Origin: Pirellulales bacterium | GTDB taxonomy: Bacteria > Planctomycetota > Planctomycetia > Pirellulales > JAEUIK01 | Assembly (NCBI GenBank): GCA_019694435.1 | Contig: JAIBBZ010000037.1 | Location: 1 to 53,077, forward strand | Reading direction: 5' to 3' | DNA length: 53,077 bases | Part shown: piece after piece, positions 1 through 9,138 of the stretch | Layout: every line of letters begins with the position of its first letter | Position numbering within the stretch: position 1 is the first letter of the stretch | Translations under genes and position numbers: made by a program | The notes under the pieces: model-generated | Databases searched by the model: none | Told to the model about the DNA's origin: nothing | What the model saw: only the letters and a program-made list of their open reading frames with translations

Positions 1-1195
1 TCACGCCCGAGTCGCTGATCGAGAATCCCCGGGCCCGGTCTTGTTCGAGGTCGTAACCGATCTCGATGCCCTGCGCGATCTTCACGCCCTTGTCGATGAT
101 CGCGCGGCGAATCTTGGCATGCCGGCCGATGTCGACGCCCTCGAAGACGATCGAGTCTTCGACCCGGGCATAGCTGTTGACGCGGACGTTGTTGCCCAGC
201 AGCGAACGGATCACGTGGCCGCCCGAAATGATCGAGCCGGTGCAGACGATGCTGTCGATCGCCTCGCCGCGGCGGCCGTGGGGGCCTTCTTCGCCGAAGA
301 CGAACTTCGGCGGTGGCAGGTTGGGCTGATAAGTTCGGATCGGCCAGTGCTCGTCATACATGTTCAAGAGCGGGTCGACCGAGATCAGGTCCATGTTCGC
401 TTCGTAGTAGGCATCCAAGGTACCGACGTCGCGCCAGTACGCGCTTCCCTTGCGGTTTTCGTCGAGGAACGGGTAGGCCATGACGCGGTGCGTCTCAATG
501 ATCGACGGGATGATGTTCCGCCCGAAATCGTGCTGGCTGTCGTTGCGGTTGGCGTCGAGGCACAACTGCTCGAACAAGAACCGGGCGTTGAATACGTAGA
601 TGCCCATCGACGCCAGCGCGATGTGCGGGTTGTCGGGCATCGGCGTCGGCTGCCGCGGCTTTTCCTGGAAACCGACGATCCGTTGTTCTTCGTCGATCTG
701 CATCACGCCGAACTGCGTGGCGTCGGCGACGGGCACCGGCAGCGCGGCAACCGTCAGCTCCGAGTTCGAGTCCTTGTGAAACTGCACGAGCCGGCCGTAG
801 TCCATCTTGTAGATGTGGTCGCCGGCGAGGATCACCACCAGGTCGGGCCGTTCTTTCTCCAGTGTGTAAATGTTCTGGTAGACCGCGTCGGCCGTGCCCT
901 GGTACCAGTGCTCGTCGATGCGCTGCTGCGGCGGGACGACGTCGATGAATTCGCCCAGTTCGCGGCAGAGATAGCCGCGCCAGCCGAGATTGATGTGGCG
1001 ATCCAAGCTCATCGCCTTGTACTGGGTCAGCACCAGGATCTTGCGCAGGCCGCTGTTGAGGCAGTTCGACAGCGTGAAATCGATGATCCGGTAGGCTCCG
1101 CCGAATGGGACCGCAGGTTTGGCGCGATCGCGGGTCAGCGGCTCGAGACGAGAACCTTTTCCACCAGCCAGGACTACGGCGAGGACGTTTTCCAT
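1..1195 (-). CDS. glgC: Glucose-1-phosphate adenylyltransferase, 3' end outside the window
   Basis: Makes ADP-glucose from glucose-1-phosphate and ATP, the first committed step of glycogen synthesis in the cytoplasm. The reading frame starts at ATG 1195 (MENVLAVVLAGGKGSRLEPL) and stays open to base 1, giving 398 residues without a stop, close to full family length (about 410-430). Visible are the nucleotide-binding loop LAGGKGSRLEPLT at residues 9-21, FGGAYRIIDF near 32-41, GDHIYKMDY near 124, and a C-terminal left-handed beta-helix part with GSIISGGHVI. A GGAG sits about 10 bases upstream of the ATG. It lies 190 bp downstream of asnB on the same strand, with a TAAAAT box (1243-1248) in the gap, so it probably has its own promoter. 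The long open frame on the opposite strand is a shadow. Confidence 0.95.
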   Translation of the reverse strand, partial: MENVLAVVLAGGKGSRLEPLTRDRAKPAVPFGGAYRIIDFTLSNCLNSGLRKILVLTQYKAMSLDRHINLGWRGYLCRELGEFIDVVPPQQRIDEHWYQGTADAVYQNIYTLEKERPDLVVILAGDHIYKMDYGRLVQFHKDSNSELTVAALPVPVADATQFGVMQIDEEQRIVGFQEKPRQPTPMPDNPHIALASMGIYVFNARFLFEQLCLDANRNDSQHDFGRNIIPSIIETHRVMAYPFLDENRKGSAYWRDVGTLDAYYEANMDLISVDPLLNMYDEHWPIRTYQPNLPPPKFVFGEEGPHGRRGEAIDSIVCTGSIISGGHVIRSLLGNNVRVNSYARVEDSIVFEGVDIGRHAKIRRAIIDKGVKIAQGIEIGYDLEQDRARGFSISDSGV

Positions 1196-1385
1196 CCGCA
1201 AGTATTCTCCGCGCGGGCCCGAGCGGCGTGCCCCTGATGATGATTTTAACGATTGCCGCGAAGAGTTAGAAGCGGCGCACGTACGACGCTGCACGCCGGA
1301 GCACGGCAACCTGCGACGAAACGCCGCCGTCGCCGTCGCCACGGCGAGCTTCGGTATCGGCGCTCGGCCAGCGTAAACTTGACCC

Positions 1386-3341
<1,956 letters not shown>

Positions 3342-3352
3342 CGAAGATCTCG

Positions 3353-4462
3353 TCAGGCGCTGGGCTCGCCCAGCAGTTCGCGGTACAGCGCCACGTGCGC
3401 CGATACCATGCGTGCGATCGAAAACTCACTTTCGATTTTACGCCGCGCCGCCGCGGCGAGCCGGGGGCCCAGCTCCGGCTCGGTCAGCAGGAATTGCGTT
3501 TGCCGGGCAAACCCGGCCCGGTCCCCGACGGGAACCAAGAGCCCTGTCTCATCGTGCGTCACCAGGTCGCGCGTGCCGGGAATATCGGTCGCCACGACCG
3601 GCACGCCCGCGGCGAACGCCTCCATGACGACGTTGGGGAGCCCCTCGTATTCGCTCGCCAGCCACAGCGCCTGGGCATGCGGCAGCAAGTCCGGTACGTC
3701 GCTCCGCTCGCCGAGCAGGTGCACCCGATCTTCGATCTGGACCTGCCGGCGAAAGCGCTCCAGCAGCTCGCGCTGGGGACCGTCGCCGATGACGAGCAGA
3801 TGCACGTCGGGGCGGATGACCTTCAGCAGGTCGGCCGCCCAGATCAGGTCTTTGACCCGCTTCTGAGGCCACAGCCGCCCCACGGCGAGGATCAGCCGGG
3901 CCTCGCTCGGCAGCCCGAGCTGCGCGAGCAGCGCCGCGCGCGTGTAGCGACTGGTTCGCGCAGGCCCGATGCCGTTGGGAATGACCAGGAGCTTGTCGGC
4001 CGGCAGTCCCTGGGCGAGATAGAACTCACGCACGCCGGTGCTGTTGACGACGATCCGGTCGGTGCGGCGGGCCAGCCAACGGTCGATGGCCAGCTCGTGC
4101 CACACCTTCCACGGATCGGCGCAGCGCTCGGTGGCCACGAGGTGCGGCACGCGGTTCCACAGCGCCGCCGCCCGACCGTAGGAGTTGCCGGCGAACAGCC
4201 AGGTGTGCACCAGCGCGGGCCGCTCGCGGCGCATCAGGCTGCTCAAGCGGCGCAACGCGAACGGATCGATCTTCCAGCGCTTGCCCAGCACCTCGCAGCG
4301 CACGCCGGCGCCGGTCAACTCGTCGAGCAACGGCCCTCCGCGCGTAAGCGCCGCGACGCGCACGTCGAAGCCGTGCTCGACCAGTCCGCCGGCGAGCAGC
4401 ACCAACTGCTTCTCGGCGCCTGCGCGATCGAGCGTGGGAATGACGTGCAGGATTCGCGGCAT
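3353..4462 (-). CDS. Glycosyltransferase, GT4/GT-B fold
   Basis: Cytoplasmic retaining glycosyltransferase. The chosen start MPRILHVIPTLDRAGAEKQ (369 residues) has the usual N-terminal GT4 strand and GAEK loop; a longer frame exists but would run into the upstream gene. The ATG at 4462 overlaps the TGA of the upstream glycosyltransferase (ATGA), which indicates translational coupling. The nucleotide-sugar domain holds LAVGRLWPQKRVKDLI (near 200) and the EX7E motif in EYEGLPNVVMEAFAAG (near 280), then GVPVVATDIPGTRDLV. It probably adds a sugar to a lipid-linked glycan made by this operon. Donor and acceptor cannot be told. Confidence 0.93.
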   Translation of the reverse strand: MPRILHVIPTLDRAGAEKQLVLLAGGLVEHGFDVRVAALTRGGPLLDELTGAGVRCEVLGKRWKIDPFALRRLSSLMRRERPALVHTWLFAGNSYGRAAALWNRVPHLVATERCADPWKVWHELAIDRWLARRTDRIVVNSTGVREFYLAQGLPADKLLVIPNGIGPARTSRYTRAALLAQLGLPSEARLILAVGRLWPQKRVKDLIWAADLLKVIRPDVHLLVIGDGPQRELLERFRRQVQIEDRVHLLGERSDVPDLLPHAQALWLASEYEGLPNVVMEAFAAGVPVVATDIPGTRDLVTHDETGLLVPVGDRAGFARQTQFLLTEPELGPRLAAAARRKIESEFSIARMVSAHVALYRELLGEPSA

Positions 4463-5652
4463 CAGTCTGGCGGCGCCTCGTGGATCAAACGCTCGAAGAG
4501 TTCCCAATGGGTCCTCACGGCGCGGGACAGCGAAAACTCGGCCGCGACCCGCGCCCGGGCCGCCGCCGCGCGCCGTGCGGCCGCCTCGGCATCATGCACC
4601 GTCGCGGCGATCGCCTGTACCCAGCCTGCCGCGTCGCCGGGGGCGACGAGCAGCCCGTGCGTTTCGTGCTCGACCAGGTCGCGATTGCCCGGGATGTCGC
4701 TGGCCACGACCGGCAGGCCCGCGGCCAGGGCTTCGAGCAGCGCCACGGACATACCCTCTTCATACGACGGCAAGACGAACACATCGGCCGCGGTCAGCAG
4801 GTCGTCGACCGCGTCGAACGAACCCGCCAGGACCACGGCGCCGGCCAGCCCTTGTTCGATGATCTCCGCGGCCAGGGCCGTGCGCAAGGGCCCCTCGCCG
4901 GCCAGCCACAGGCAAGCCCCCGGGACGCGTTCGCGCACGCCGGGCCACGCGCGCACCAGGTCCATCAGGCCCTTGGCCTCGTGCAAGCGGCCGGTGTACA
5001 GGGCCAGCGGAGCCTCGCCCACGAAGGCCAGCTCGTGGTTCGATTGAGCCAGTTCGCGGCGGGCCTGCGCACGCCGCTGCGCGCGGTGCGTGGCCGTGGT
5101 TTCGCCGTCGGCCGAAACCGCGACGCCGTTGGGAATCAGGTGAATCCGCGAGCGACGATAGCCGGCCGCGATCAACTCTTCCTGGATCGCGCGGCTGGGC
5201 GCGATGAATGCGCCGGCCGTCGCGCAGCGCTGCTTGATCCGTCGTCCGAAGCGGGCTTCGAGCTGCCAATGCATGTCGCCGCTGAGGCCTGCGCCCTCGG
5301 CGCGCAGCGCCACGGGAAACCGCGCGCGGCGGGCCGCCCCGAGCGTCGCATAGGCATCGTGCTTGAACATCGACACGTAAACCAAGTCGAATTGTGCGCG
5401 CCGCGCGCTGAGCCAGGCGTCGAGTTTGCGCATATAGCGCCAGGTGCCCCAAAAACGCAGTCCCGGTTGCGCCAGTCGCACGACGCGCACGCCGCGGTGG
5501 TCGATTGTCTCCGGCCAGCGCGGATTCCAGCGCGCCGTCAGCACGGTCACCTGCGCACCTTGATGTTGAAACTCGCCGGCCAGTCGCGCCATGACCGTTT
5601 CGGCTCCTCCCACGCGCGGCCAGAACGATCGCGTCACCAGCACCAGGCGCAT
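4462..5652 (-). CDS. Glycosyltransferase, GT4/GT-B fold
   Basis: 396 residues starting MRLVLVTRSFWPRVGGAE. A TTG lies 9 bases upstream in frame, but the ribosome-binding sequence GGGAGAG is directly against that TTG and 9 bases from the ATG at 5652, so the ATG is preferred. The glycine-rich VGGAET loop is at residues 14-19. The donor-binding half has YTGRLHEAKGLMDLVRAW and the EX7E motif in SYEEGMSVALLEALAAG, followed by GLPVVASDIPGNRDLV. Its start lies 5 bases after the hpt stop and its end overlaps the next glycosyltransferase. It is a related but not near-identical partner of that gene; the two probably add successive sugars to one glycan. Confidence 0.93.
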   Translation of the reverse strand: MRLVLVTRSFWPRVGGAETVMARLAGEFQHQGAQVTVLTARWNPRWPETIDHRGVRVVRLAQPGLRFWGTWRYMRKLDAWLSARRAQFDLVYVSMFKHDAYATLGAARRARFPVALRAEGAGLSGDMHWQLEARFGRRIKQRCATAGAFIAPSRAIQEELIAAGYRRSRIHLIPNGVAVSADGETTATHRAQRRAQARRELAQSNHELAFVGEAPLALYTGRLHEAKGLMDLVRAWPGVRERVPGACLWLAGEGPLRTALAAEIIEQGLAGAVVLAGSFDAVDDLLTAADVFVLPSYEEGMSVALLEALAAGLPVVASDIPGNRDLVEHETHGLLVAPGDAAGWVQAIAATVHDAEAAARRAAAARARVAAEFSLSRAVRTHWELFERLIHEAPPD

Positions 5653-5657
5653 CCGGG

Positions 5658-6194
5658 TCAACTCTCCCGCCCTGCGGCCAGATCGGCCGGTTCGAGCGCC
5701 GCCACGTACGGCAGATTGCGGTAGGCGTCCTGATAGTCGAGCCCGTAGCCGACGACGAACTCGTCGGGAATCTCGAAACCGACAAAATCGGGATCGAACG
5801 ACACCCGGCTGCGGCCGCGTTTCCGCAGCAGCACGGCCGACTGCAAGGTCGATGGTTTCAGCCGCCGGATTTCGTCAAGCAGCCGGGCCAAGGTCTGGCC
5901 GGTGTCAAAAATGTCGTCCAGCACCAACACCCGACGGTCGCGCACCTCGGGCAGCAACTCGGCGTGCAAGGTCAGTTCGCCGGGAGTCGTGGCCGGTCCA
6001 CGGTAGCTACGGGCCTGGACCAGGCCGACCGACAAGGGCATGTCGAGCCGGCGGATCAGGTCGGCCAGGACGATGATGCTGCCGGTCAGGACCCCGACCA
6101 CGGTCAGGGGGTCCGAGCCGTAGTGCCGGCCGATTTCCGCGGCCAGCCGCTCGATTCCCTCGCGTAATTGGGCCTCGGTCAGCAGTGTTTTCAT
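5658..6194 (-). CDS. hpt: Hypoxanthine phosphoribosyltransferase
   Basis: Salvages hypoxanthine (and usually guanine) to IMP/GMP with PRPP in the cytoplasm. 178 residues from ATG 6194 (MKTLLTEAQLREGI); a TTG 12 bases upstream is less likely. The PRPP-binding motif VLVLDDIFDTGQT is at residues 89-101. VVGVLTGSI (32-40) gives the pyrophosphate loop, ARSYRG (61-66) the flexible loop, and FEIPDEFVVGYGLDY near 145-160 the purine-binding segment. The length matches the family. It is the first gene of a minus-strand operon with two glycosyltransferases and asnB, an unusual partnership that may reflect only shared transcription. Confidence 0.95.
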   Translation of the reverse strand: MKTLLTEAQLREGIERLAAEIGRHYGSDPLTVVGVLTGSIIVLADLIRRLDMPLSVGLVQARSYRGPATTPGELTLHAELLPEVRDRRVLVLDDIFDTGQTLARLLDEIRRLKPSTLQSAVLLRKRGRSRVSFDPDFVGFEIPDEFVVGYGLDYQDAYRNLPYVAALEPADLAAGRES

Positions 6195-6263
6195 GCGCTT
6201 GGGCAAGGACGGAGGGAGATCCGCCGGGCCAGCTGTTGGGGCCCGACGGGACGGGCGTGTCGA

Positions 6264-6285
6264 GCGGCCGCCCTACGGCGGCCGC
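6264..6285. repeat. Perfect 9-bp inverted repeat, GC hairpin
   Basis: GCGGCCGCC, loop CTAC, GGCGGCCGC. The stem is perfect and reads the same on both strands. It lies in the hpt leader (70 bases upstream of its start) and upstream of the putative infC promoter. No T-tract follows on either side, so it is not a standard terminator. It may be a transcript hairpin or a dispersed repeat. Confidence 0.5.
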
Positions 6286-6301
6286 ACTTTGCGAACCGCA
6301 G

Positions 6302-6331
6302 TTGACGCTGCGATTTCCGGGCGACAAGATA
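6302..6331 (+). promoter_or_regulatory. Possible sigma70-like promoter for infC
   Basis: TTGACG at 6302-6307 and AAGATA at 6326-6331 are separated by 18 bases. The -35 box is good and the -10 box is weak. It would give a leader of about 160 bases before infC, a length compatible with leader regulation, which is common for this operon in bacteria. Confidence 0.3.
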
Positions 6332-6500
6332 CCATGTTGCCGTTCAGTGAGGGGGGTACGTCCCCTGAAAAGCGCGTCGTTCCCTGGGTGTCTGGCAGGC
6401 GATGTCGGTCCCCAGGGGGCGTTCGTGAGGTAATGATTGTTGAGAGGGTGCAGCGCGCCCTCGGTCCAATTTCAAAGTTCAGTTGCAAGGAGCGAGAGTC

Positions 6501-7001
6501 ATAGAACGTTCGCAGCGTGTCAACGAGCAAATCCGCATCACACCCATCCGGTTGATTGGCGCAGACGGAGCGCAGCTTGGAATTGTCCCCACGGAGCAGG
6601 CCCTGCAGATGGCGCGCGACGTCGACGCGGACCTGGTCGAGGTGGCTCCCAACGAGCGGCCACCCGTTTGCCGCATCATGGATTTCGGCAAATTCAAGTA
6701 TCAGCAAAAGAAGCGCCAGCACCGCAGCCACAGCCACCACAGCAAGATCAAGGAAATTCGCGTTCGCCCCAAGACCGACGATCACGATATCGAGGTCAAG
6801 GTGAACCGGGCCAAAGACTTCCTGACGCACAAGGACAAGGTGATCGTGTCCGTCATCTTTCGCGGACGCGAATTGGCGCACGTCGAAGAAGGCCAGCGCG
6901 TGGTGAATCAGATCATCAAGGAGCTGGAGACCTTCGGCAAAGTCGAGTCCCCCCCGCAGCAGCAGGGGAAGCGCATCGTCTGCATTCTGTCGCCACGATG
7001 A
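6501..7001 (+). CDS. infC: Translation initiation factor IF-3, ATA start
   Basis: Binds the 30S subunit, checks the start codon and initiator tRNA, and blocks early 50S joining. 166 residues. The N-terminal domain has [18 protein letters not shown] (from residue 6), then [18 protein letters not shown] and the linker-C-domain start KIKEIRVRP. No ATG, GTG or TTG is suitably placed: a TTG at 6483 lies before the ribosome-binding site AAGGAG (6487-6492). That site is 8 bases before ATA at 6501, which puts the start six codons before the RVNEQIR motif as in other IF-3 proteins. A rare start codon for infC is known (AUU in E. coli) and allows IF-3 to repress its own synthesis. It is followed by rpmI and rplT, the usual order. 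Confidence 0.93.
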   Translation: MERSQRVNEQIRITPIRLIGADGAQLGIVPTEQALQMARDVDADLVEVAPNERPPVCRIMDFGKFKYQQKKRQHRSHSHHSKIKEIRVRPKTDDHDIEVKVNRAKDFLTHKDKVIVSVIFRGRELAHVEEGQRVVNQIIKELETFGKVESPPQQQGKRIVCILSPR

Positions 7002-7008
7002 GACATGG

Positions 7009-7039
7009 CCGGGGCCCTGGCTGTTGGCCACGGCCCCGG
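7009..7039. repeat. Hairpin between infC and rpmI
   Basis: CCGGGGCC (7009-7016) pairs with GGCCCCGG (7032-7039) across a 15-base loop, starting 7 bases after the infC stop. There is no T-tract. It could attenuate transcription between infC and rpmI-rplT or protect mRNA ends. A TATACT box at 7127-7132 downstream might start a separate rpmI-rplT transcript, but no good -35 box is visible. Confidence 0.4.
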
Positions 7040-7243
7040 TATCGCCCCCCGGCGCGGGCCTGCTACCTGCTGGCAGGCGTGTCTTTTGCGAAAAAAATGC
7101 GCCCTTTCGCGGGGCTGCGAGGGCGATATACTGACTGGTCTTGTTTCCAGTGGATTGTTCCTGCCAGCAAGGCCGCCCGGCCCTGGGGCGAGGTTCAGTC
7201 GCCCTAACCAGACGACGGCGCATTTTTTGAGCGGCCGACTCCG

Positions 7244-7447
7244 ATGCCCAAGCAAAAGACTCACAAAGGCACCAAGAAGCGCTTTCGCCTGACCGCGACC
7301 GGGAAGGTCAAGCACCGCTCGGCCGGGACAAGCCACTTGAACTCGCGGATCAAGCAAAAGCGGATCCGTAACTTGCGCGGGACTTCGGTCCTTGCGAAGG
7401 TCGAGAACGCGCGCATTCACGAGCTGCTGGGTAACTACAGCTACTAG
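7244..7447 (+). CDS. rpmI: 50S ribosomal protein L35
   Basis: 67-residue basic protein MPKQKTHKGTKKRFRLTATG, which carries the family signature (K-x-K-T-x-K-x-x-x-K-R-F) at the N-terminus and ends HELLGNYSY. The length is typical (about 65). It is a structural component of the large subunit. It lies 242 bp after infC and 152 bp before rplT in the standard infC-rpmI-rplT order. Confidence 0.97.
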   Translation: MPKQKTHKGTKKRFRLTATGKVKHRSAGTSHLNSRIKQKRIRNLRGTSVLAKVENARIHELLGNYSY

Positions 7448-7599
7448 CGGCTGCGACACGCTCGTCGCGGTACACTTGGTGAATCGCTCTCGACCCCCTG
7501 CCCGGCCGGCCGTAGCGCCGACGCGGCAGCACCGAAACGGGCACCCAACACGCCTCGATTGAGGCGGGCCTTGCTTTCGCACGACAGGCAGAACGAGTC

Positions 7600-7956
7600 A
7601 TGAGAACGCGTAAAGGCGCCGCTCGCAATCAAGCGAAGAAGCGGCTCTTTCAAAAGGCGGAAGGTTTCGTCGGCGGTCGTCGCCGGCTGCTGCGGACCGT
7701 CAAGGAAACACTGGTCCGCTCGGGCAAGTTCGCTTTCCGCGACCGCCGCACGCGACGCCGCAATCTCCGCCGCCTCTGGATCATCCGCGTCAACGCGGCG
7801 GTTCGGGCCCACGATCTGCGCTACAGCGAATTCATTCATGGGTTGGCGAAGGCCAACATCGAGCTGGATCGCAAGATCCTGGCCGATCTGGCCGTGAACG
7901 ACCCGGCCGCATTCGAAGGCGTGGTTCAGAAGGTCAAACAGGCGCTGCAGTCGTAG
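7600..7956 (+). CDS. rplT: 50S ribosomal protein L20
   Basis: 118 residues, typical of the family, starting [20 protein letters not shown] and with [20 protein letters not shown] in the middle and [19 protein letters not shown] near residue 85. It binds 23S rRNA early in 50S assembly and in many bacteria represses its own operon by binding leader RNA. The 152-bp gap after rpmI leaves room for such control, but no rRNA mimic was identified by eye. Confidence 0.97.
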   Translation: MRTRKGAARNQAKKRLFQKAEGFVGGRRRLLRTVKETLVRSGKFAFRDRRTRRRNLRRLWIIRVNAAVRAHDLRYSEFIHGLAKANIELDRKILADLAVNDPAAFEGVVQKVKQALQS

Positions 7957-8075
7957 TCCGCGCGGCGCCAGGCGGCAGTTTGTCCGACGGACTTCGTCAC
8001 GCGCTCGTCCGGTTGACTTCATCGCGGGGTGCTCGGTTGGGCAACCCCCGCCGCCCTGGATGGAAGGATCTGGCC

Positions 8076-9089
8076 GTGGCTCTGGCCGAATTCCTTGCCG
8101 AGCTCGATGAACTGCTCGCCGCGGCCCAGTCCGGCTTTGACACGGCTGCCGATGCGGCTGCCCTCGAGGCGGCACGCATCGATTTTCTCGGCGCCAAGAG
8201 CGGCCGATTGAAGGCAGCGCAAAAGGGGTTGGGCACCGTTGCCGGCGCCGACAAGCCGGCGGCCGGCAAGCGCTTCAACGAGGTCAAGCAGGCCATCGAG
8301 GCGGCGTTCGAAGCGGCTCAGGCCCGGCTGGCGAGCGGCGCCGCGCAGGCCGACGTCGAGGCCTTCGACCCGACGCTGCCCGGAACTCGTCCGCGCCGCG
8401 GCCATGTGCACCCGCTGACCCAGACGATGGAAGATCTCAAGGAGATCATGGGCCGGCTGGGCTTTACCGTGGCCGAGGGGCCCGAGATCGAAGACCCCTG
8501 GCACAACTTCGAAGCGTTGAACATTCCCGAGTCGCACCCGGCGCGCGATCCGCTGGAGAATTTTTACCTGGCCACCGCGCAGCGCACCGGAGGTCCGTGG
8601 CTGCTGCGGAGTCAGACGAGCACCGTCCAGATTCGCGTGATGGAGCGCACGCCACCGCCGGTGCGGATCATCTCGCTGGGGCGCGTCTACCGGCCCGACA
8701 CAGCCGATGCGACGCATTACCCGATGTTTCATCAGATCGAGGGACTGCTGGTCGATCGCCACGTGACGATGGCCGATCTGAAAAGCGTGTTGCGTTTGTT
8801 CGCCAGCAGCTTCCTGGGGGGCGACGTGCACATTCGCTTCCGCCCGTCGTTTTTCCCGTTCACCGAGCCGAGCGTGGAAGTCGACATGCGTTGGAACGAT
8901 CGCTGGATCGAGATGGGCGGGGCCGGCATGGTCGACCCGCACGTGCTGCAGGCCGTCGGCTACGATCCCGAGCAGGTCAGCGGCTTCGCGTTTGGTCTGG
9001 GGGTCGAGCGCGTTTGTGCGCGCCGCCACAACGTCACCGACATCCGCGAGTTCTACAAGAACGACGTCCGGTTTTTGCACCAGTTTTGA
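8076..9089 (+). CDS. pheS: Phenylalanyl-tRNA synthetase alpha subunit
   Basis: Catalytic subunit of the alpha2-beta2 enzyme that charges tRNA-Phe. 337 residues from GTG 8076 ([19 protein letters not shown]). This start is chosen because GGAAGGA (8062-8068) sits 7 bases upstream; the open frame itself extends further. An N-terminal coiled-coil arm spans about residues 1-95, followed by the class II core: [20 protein letters not shown] (motif 2 region) and [22 protein letters not shown], and motif 3 with [11 protein letters not shown] near residue 305. It ends DVRFLHQF as expected. pheT follows after 49 bp. Confidence 0.96.
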   Translation: MALAEFLAELDELLAAAQSGFDTAADAAALEAARIDFLGAKSGRLKAAQKGLGTVAGADKPAAGKRFNEVKQAIEAAFEAAQARLASGAAQADVEAFDPTLPGTRPRRGHVHPLTQTMEDLKEIMGRLGFTVAEGPEIEDPWHNFEALNIPESHPARDPLENFYLATAQRTGGPWLLRSQTSTVQIRVMERTPPPVRIISLGRVYRPDTADATHYPMFHQIEGLLVDRHVTMADLKSVLRLFASSFLGGDVHIRFRPSFFPFTEPSVEVDMRWNDRWIEMGGAGMVDPHVLQAVGYDPEQVSGFAFGLGVERVCARRHNVTDIREFYKNDVRFLHQF

Positions 9090-9138
9090 ACGCGCCCGCC
9101 GGTCCGGTCGCGTCGTACGATTGCGCAGGTAGCCGCCG

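Larger units (their letters stand above)
6195..6500. other. Divergent intergenic region between hpt and infC
   Basis: No gene is supported in these 306 bases. The region must hold the promoters of both the leftward hpt operon and the rightward infC cluster. It contains a strong GC hairpin (6264-6285), a possible rightward promoter (6302-6331) and the infC ribosome-binding site AAGGAG (6487-6492). A short open stretch starting ATG at 6433 ends at the TGA at 6441 in the infC frame and is not credible. Confidence 0.6.

Noticed and set aside
41..1237. 398-codon plus-strand open frame opposite glgC
   Set aside because: It is antisense to glgC over its whole length; the product is low-complexity (Asp/Val/Arg-rich) and matches no family. 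Long antisense frames are usual at this GC content.
6483..6485. TTG as the infC start
   Set aside because: It precedes the ribosome-binding site AAGGAG at 6487-6492, so it cannot be served by it.
7002..7243. infC-rpmI gap as a terminator region
   Set aside because: The hairpin at 7009-7039 has no T-tract, and the next genes belong to the same conserved cluster.
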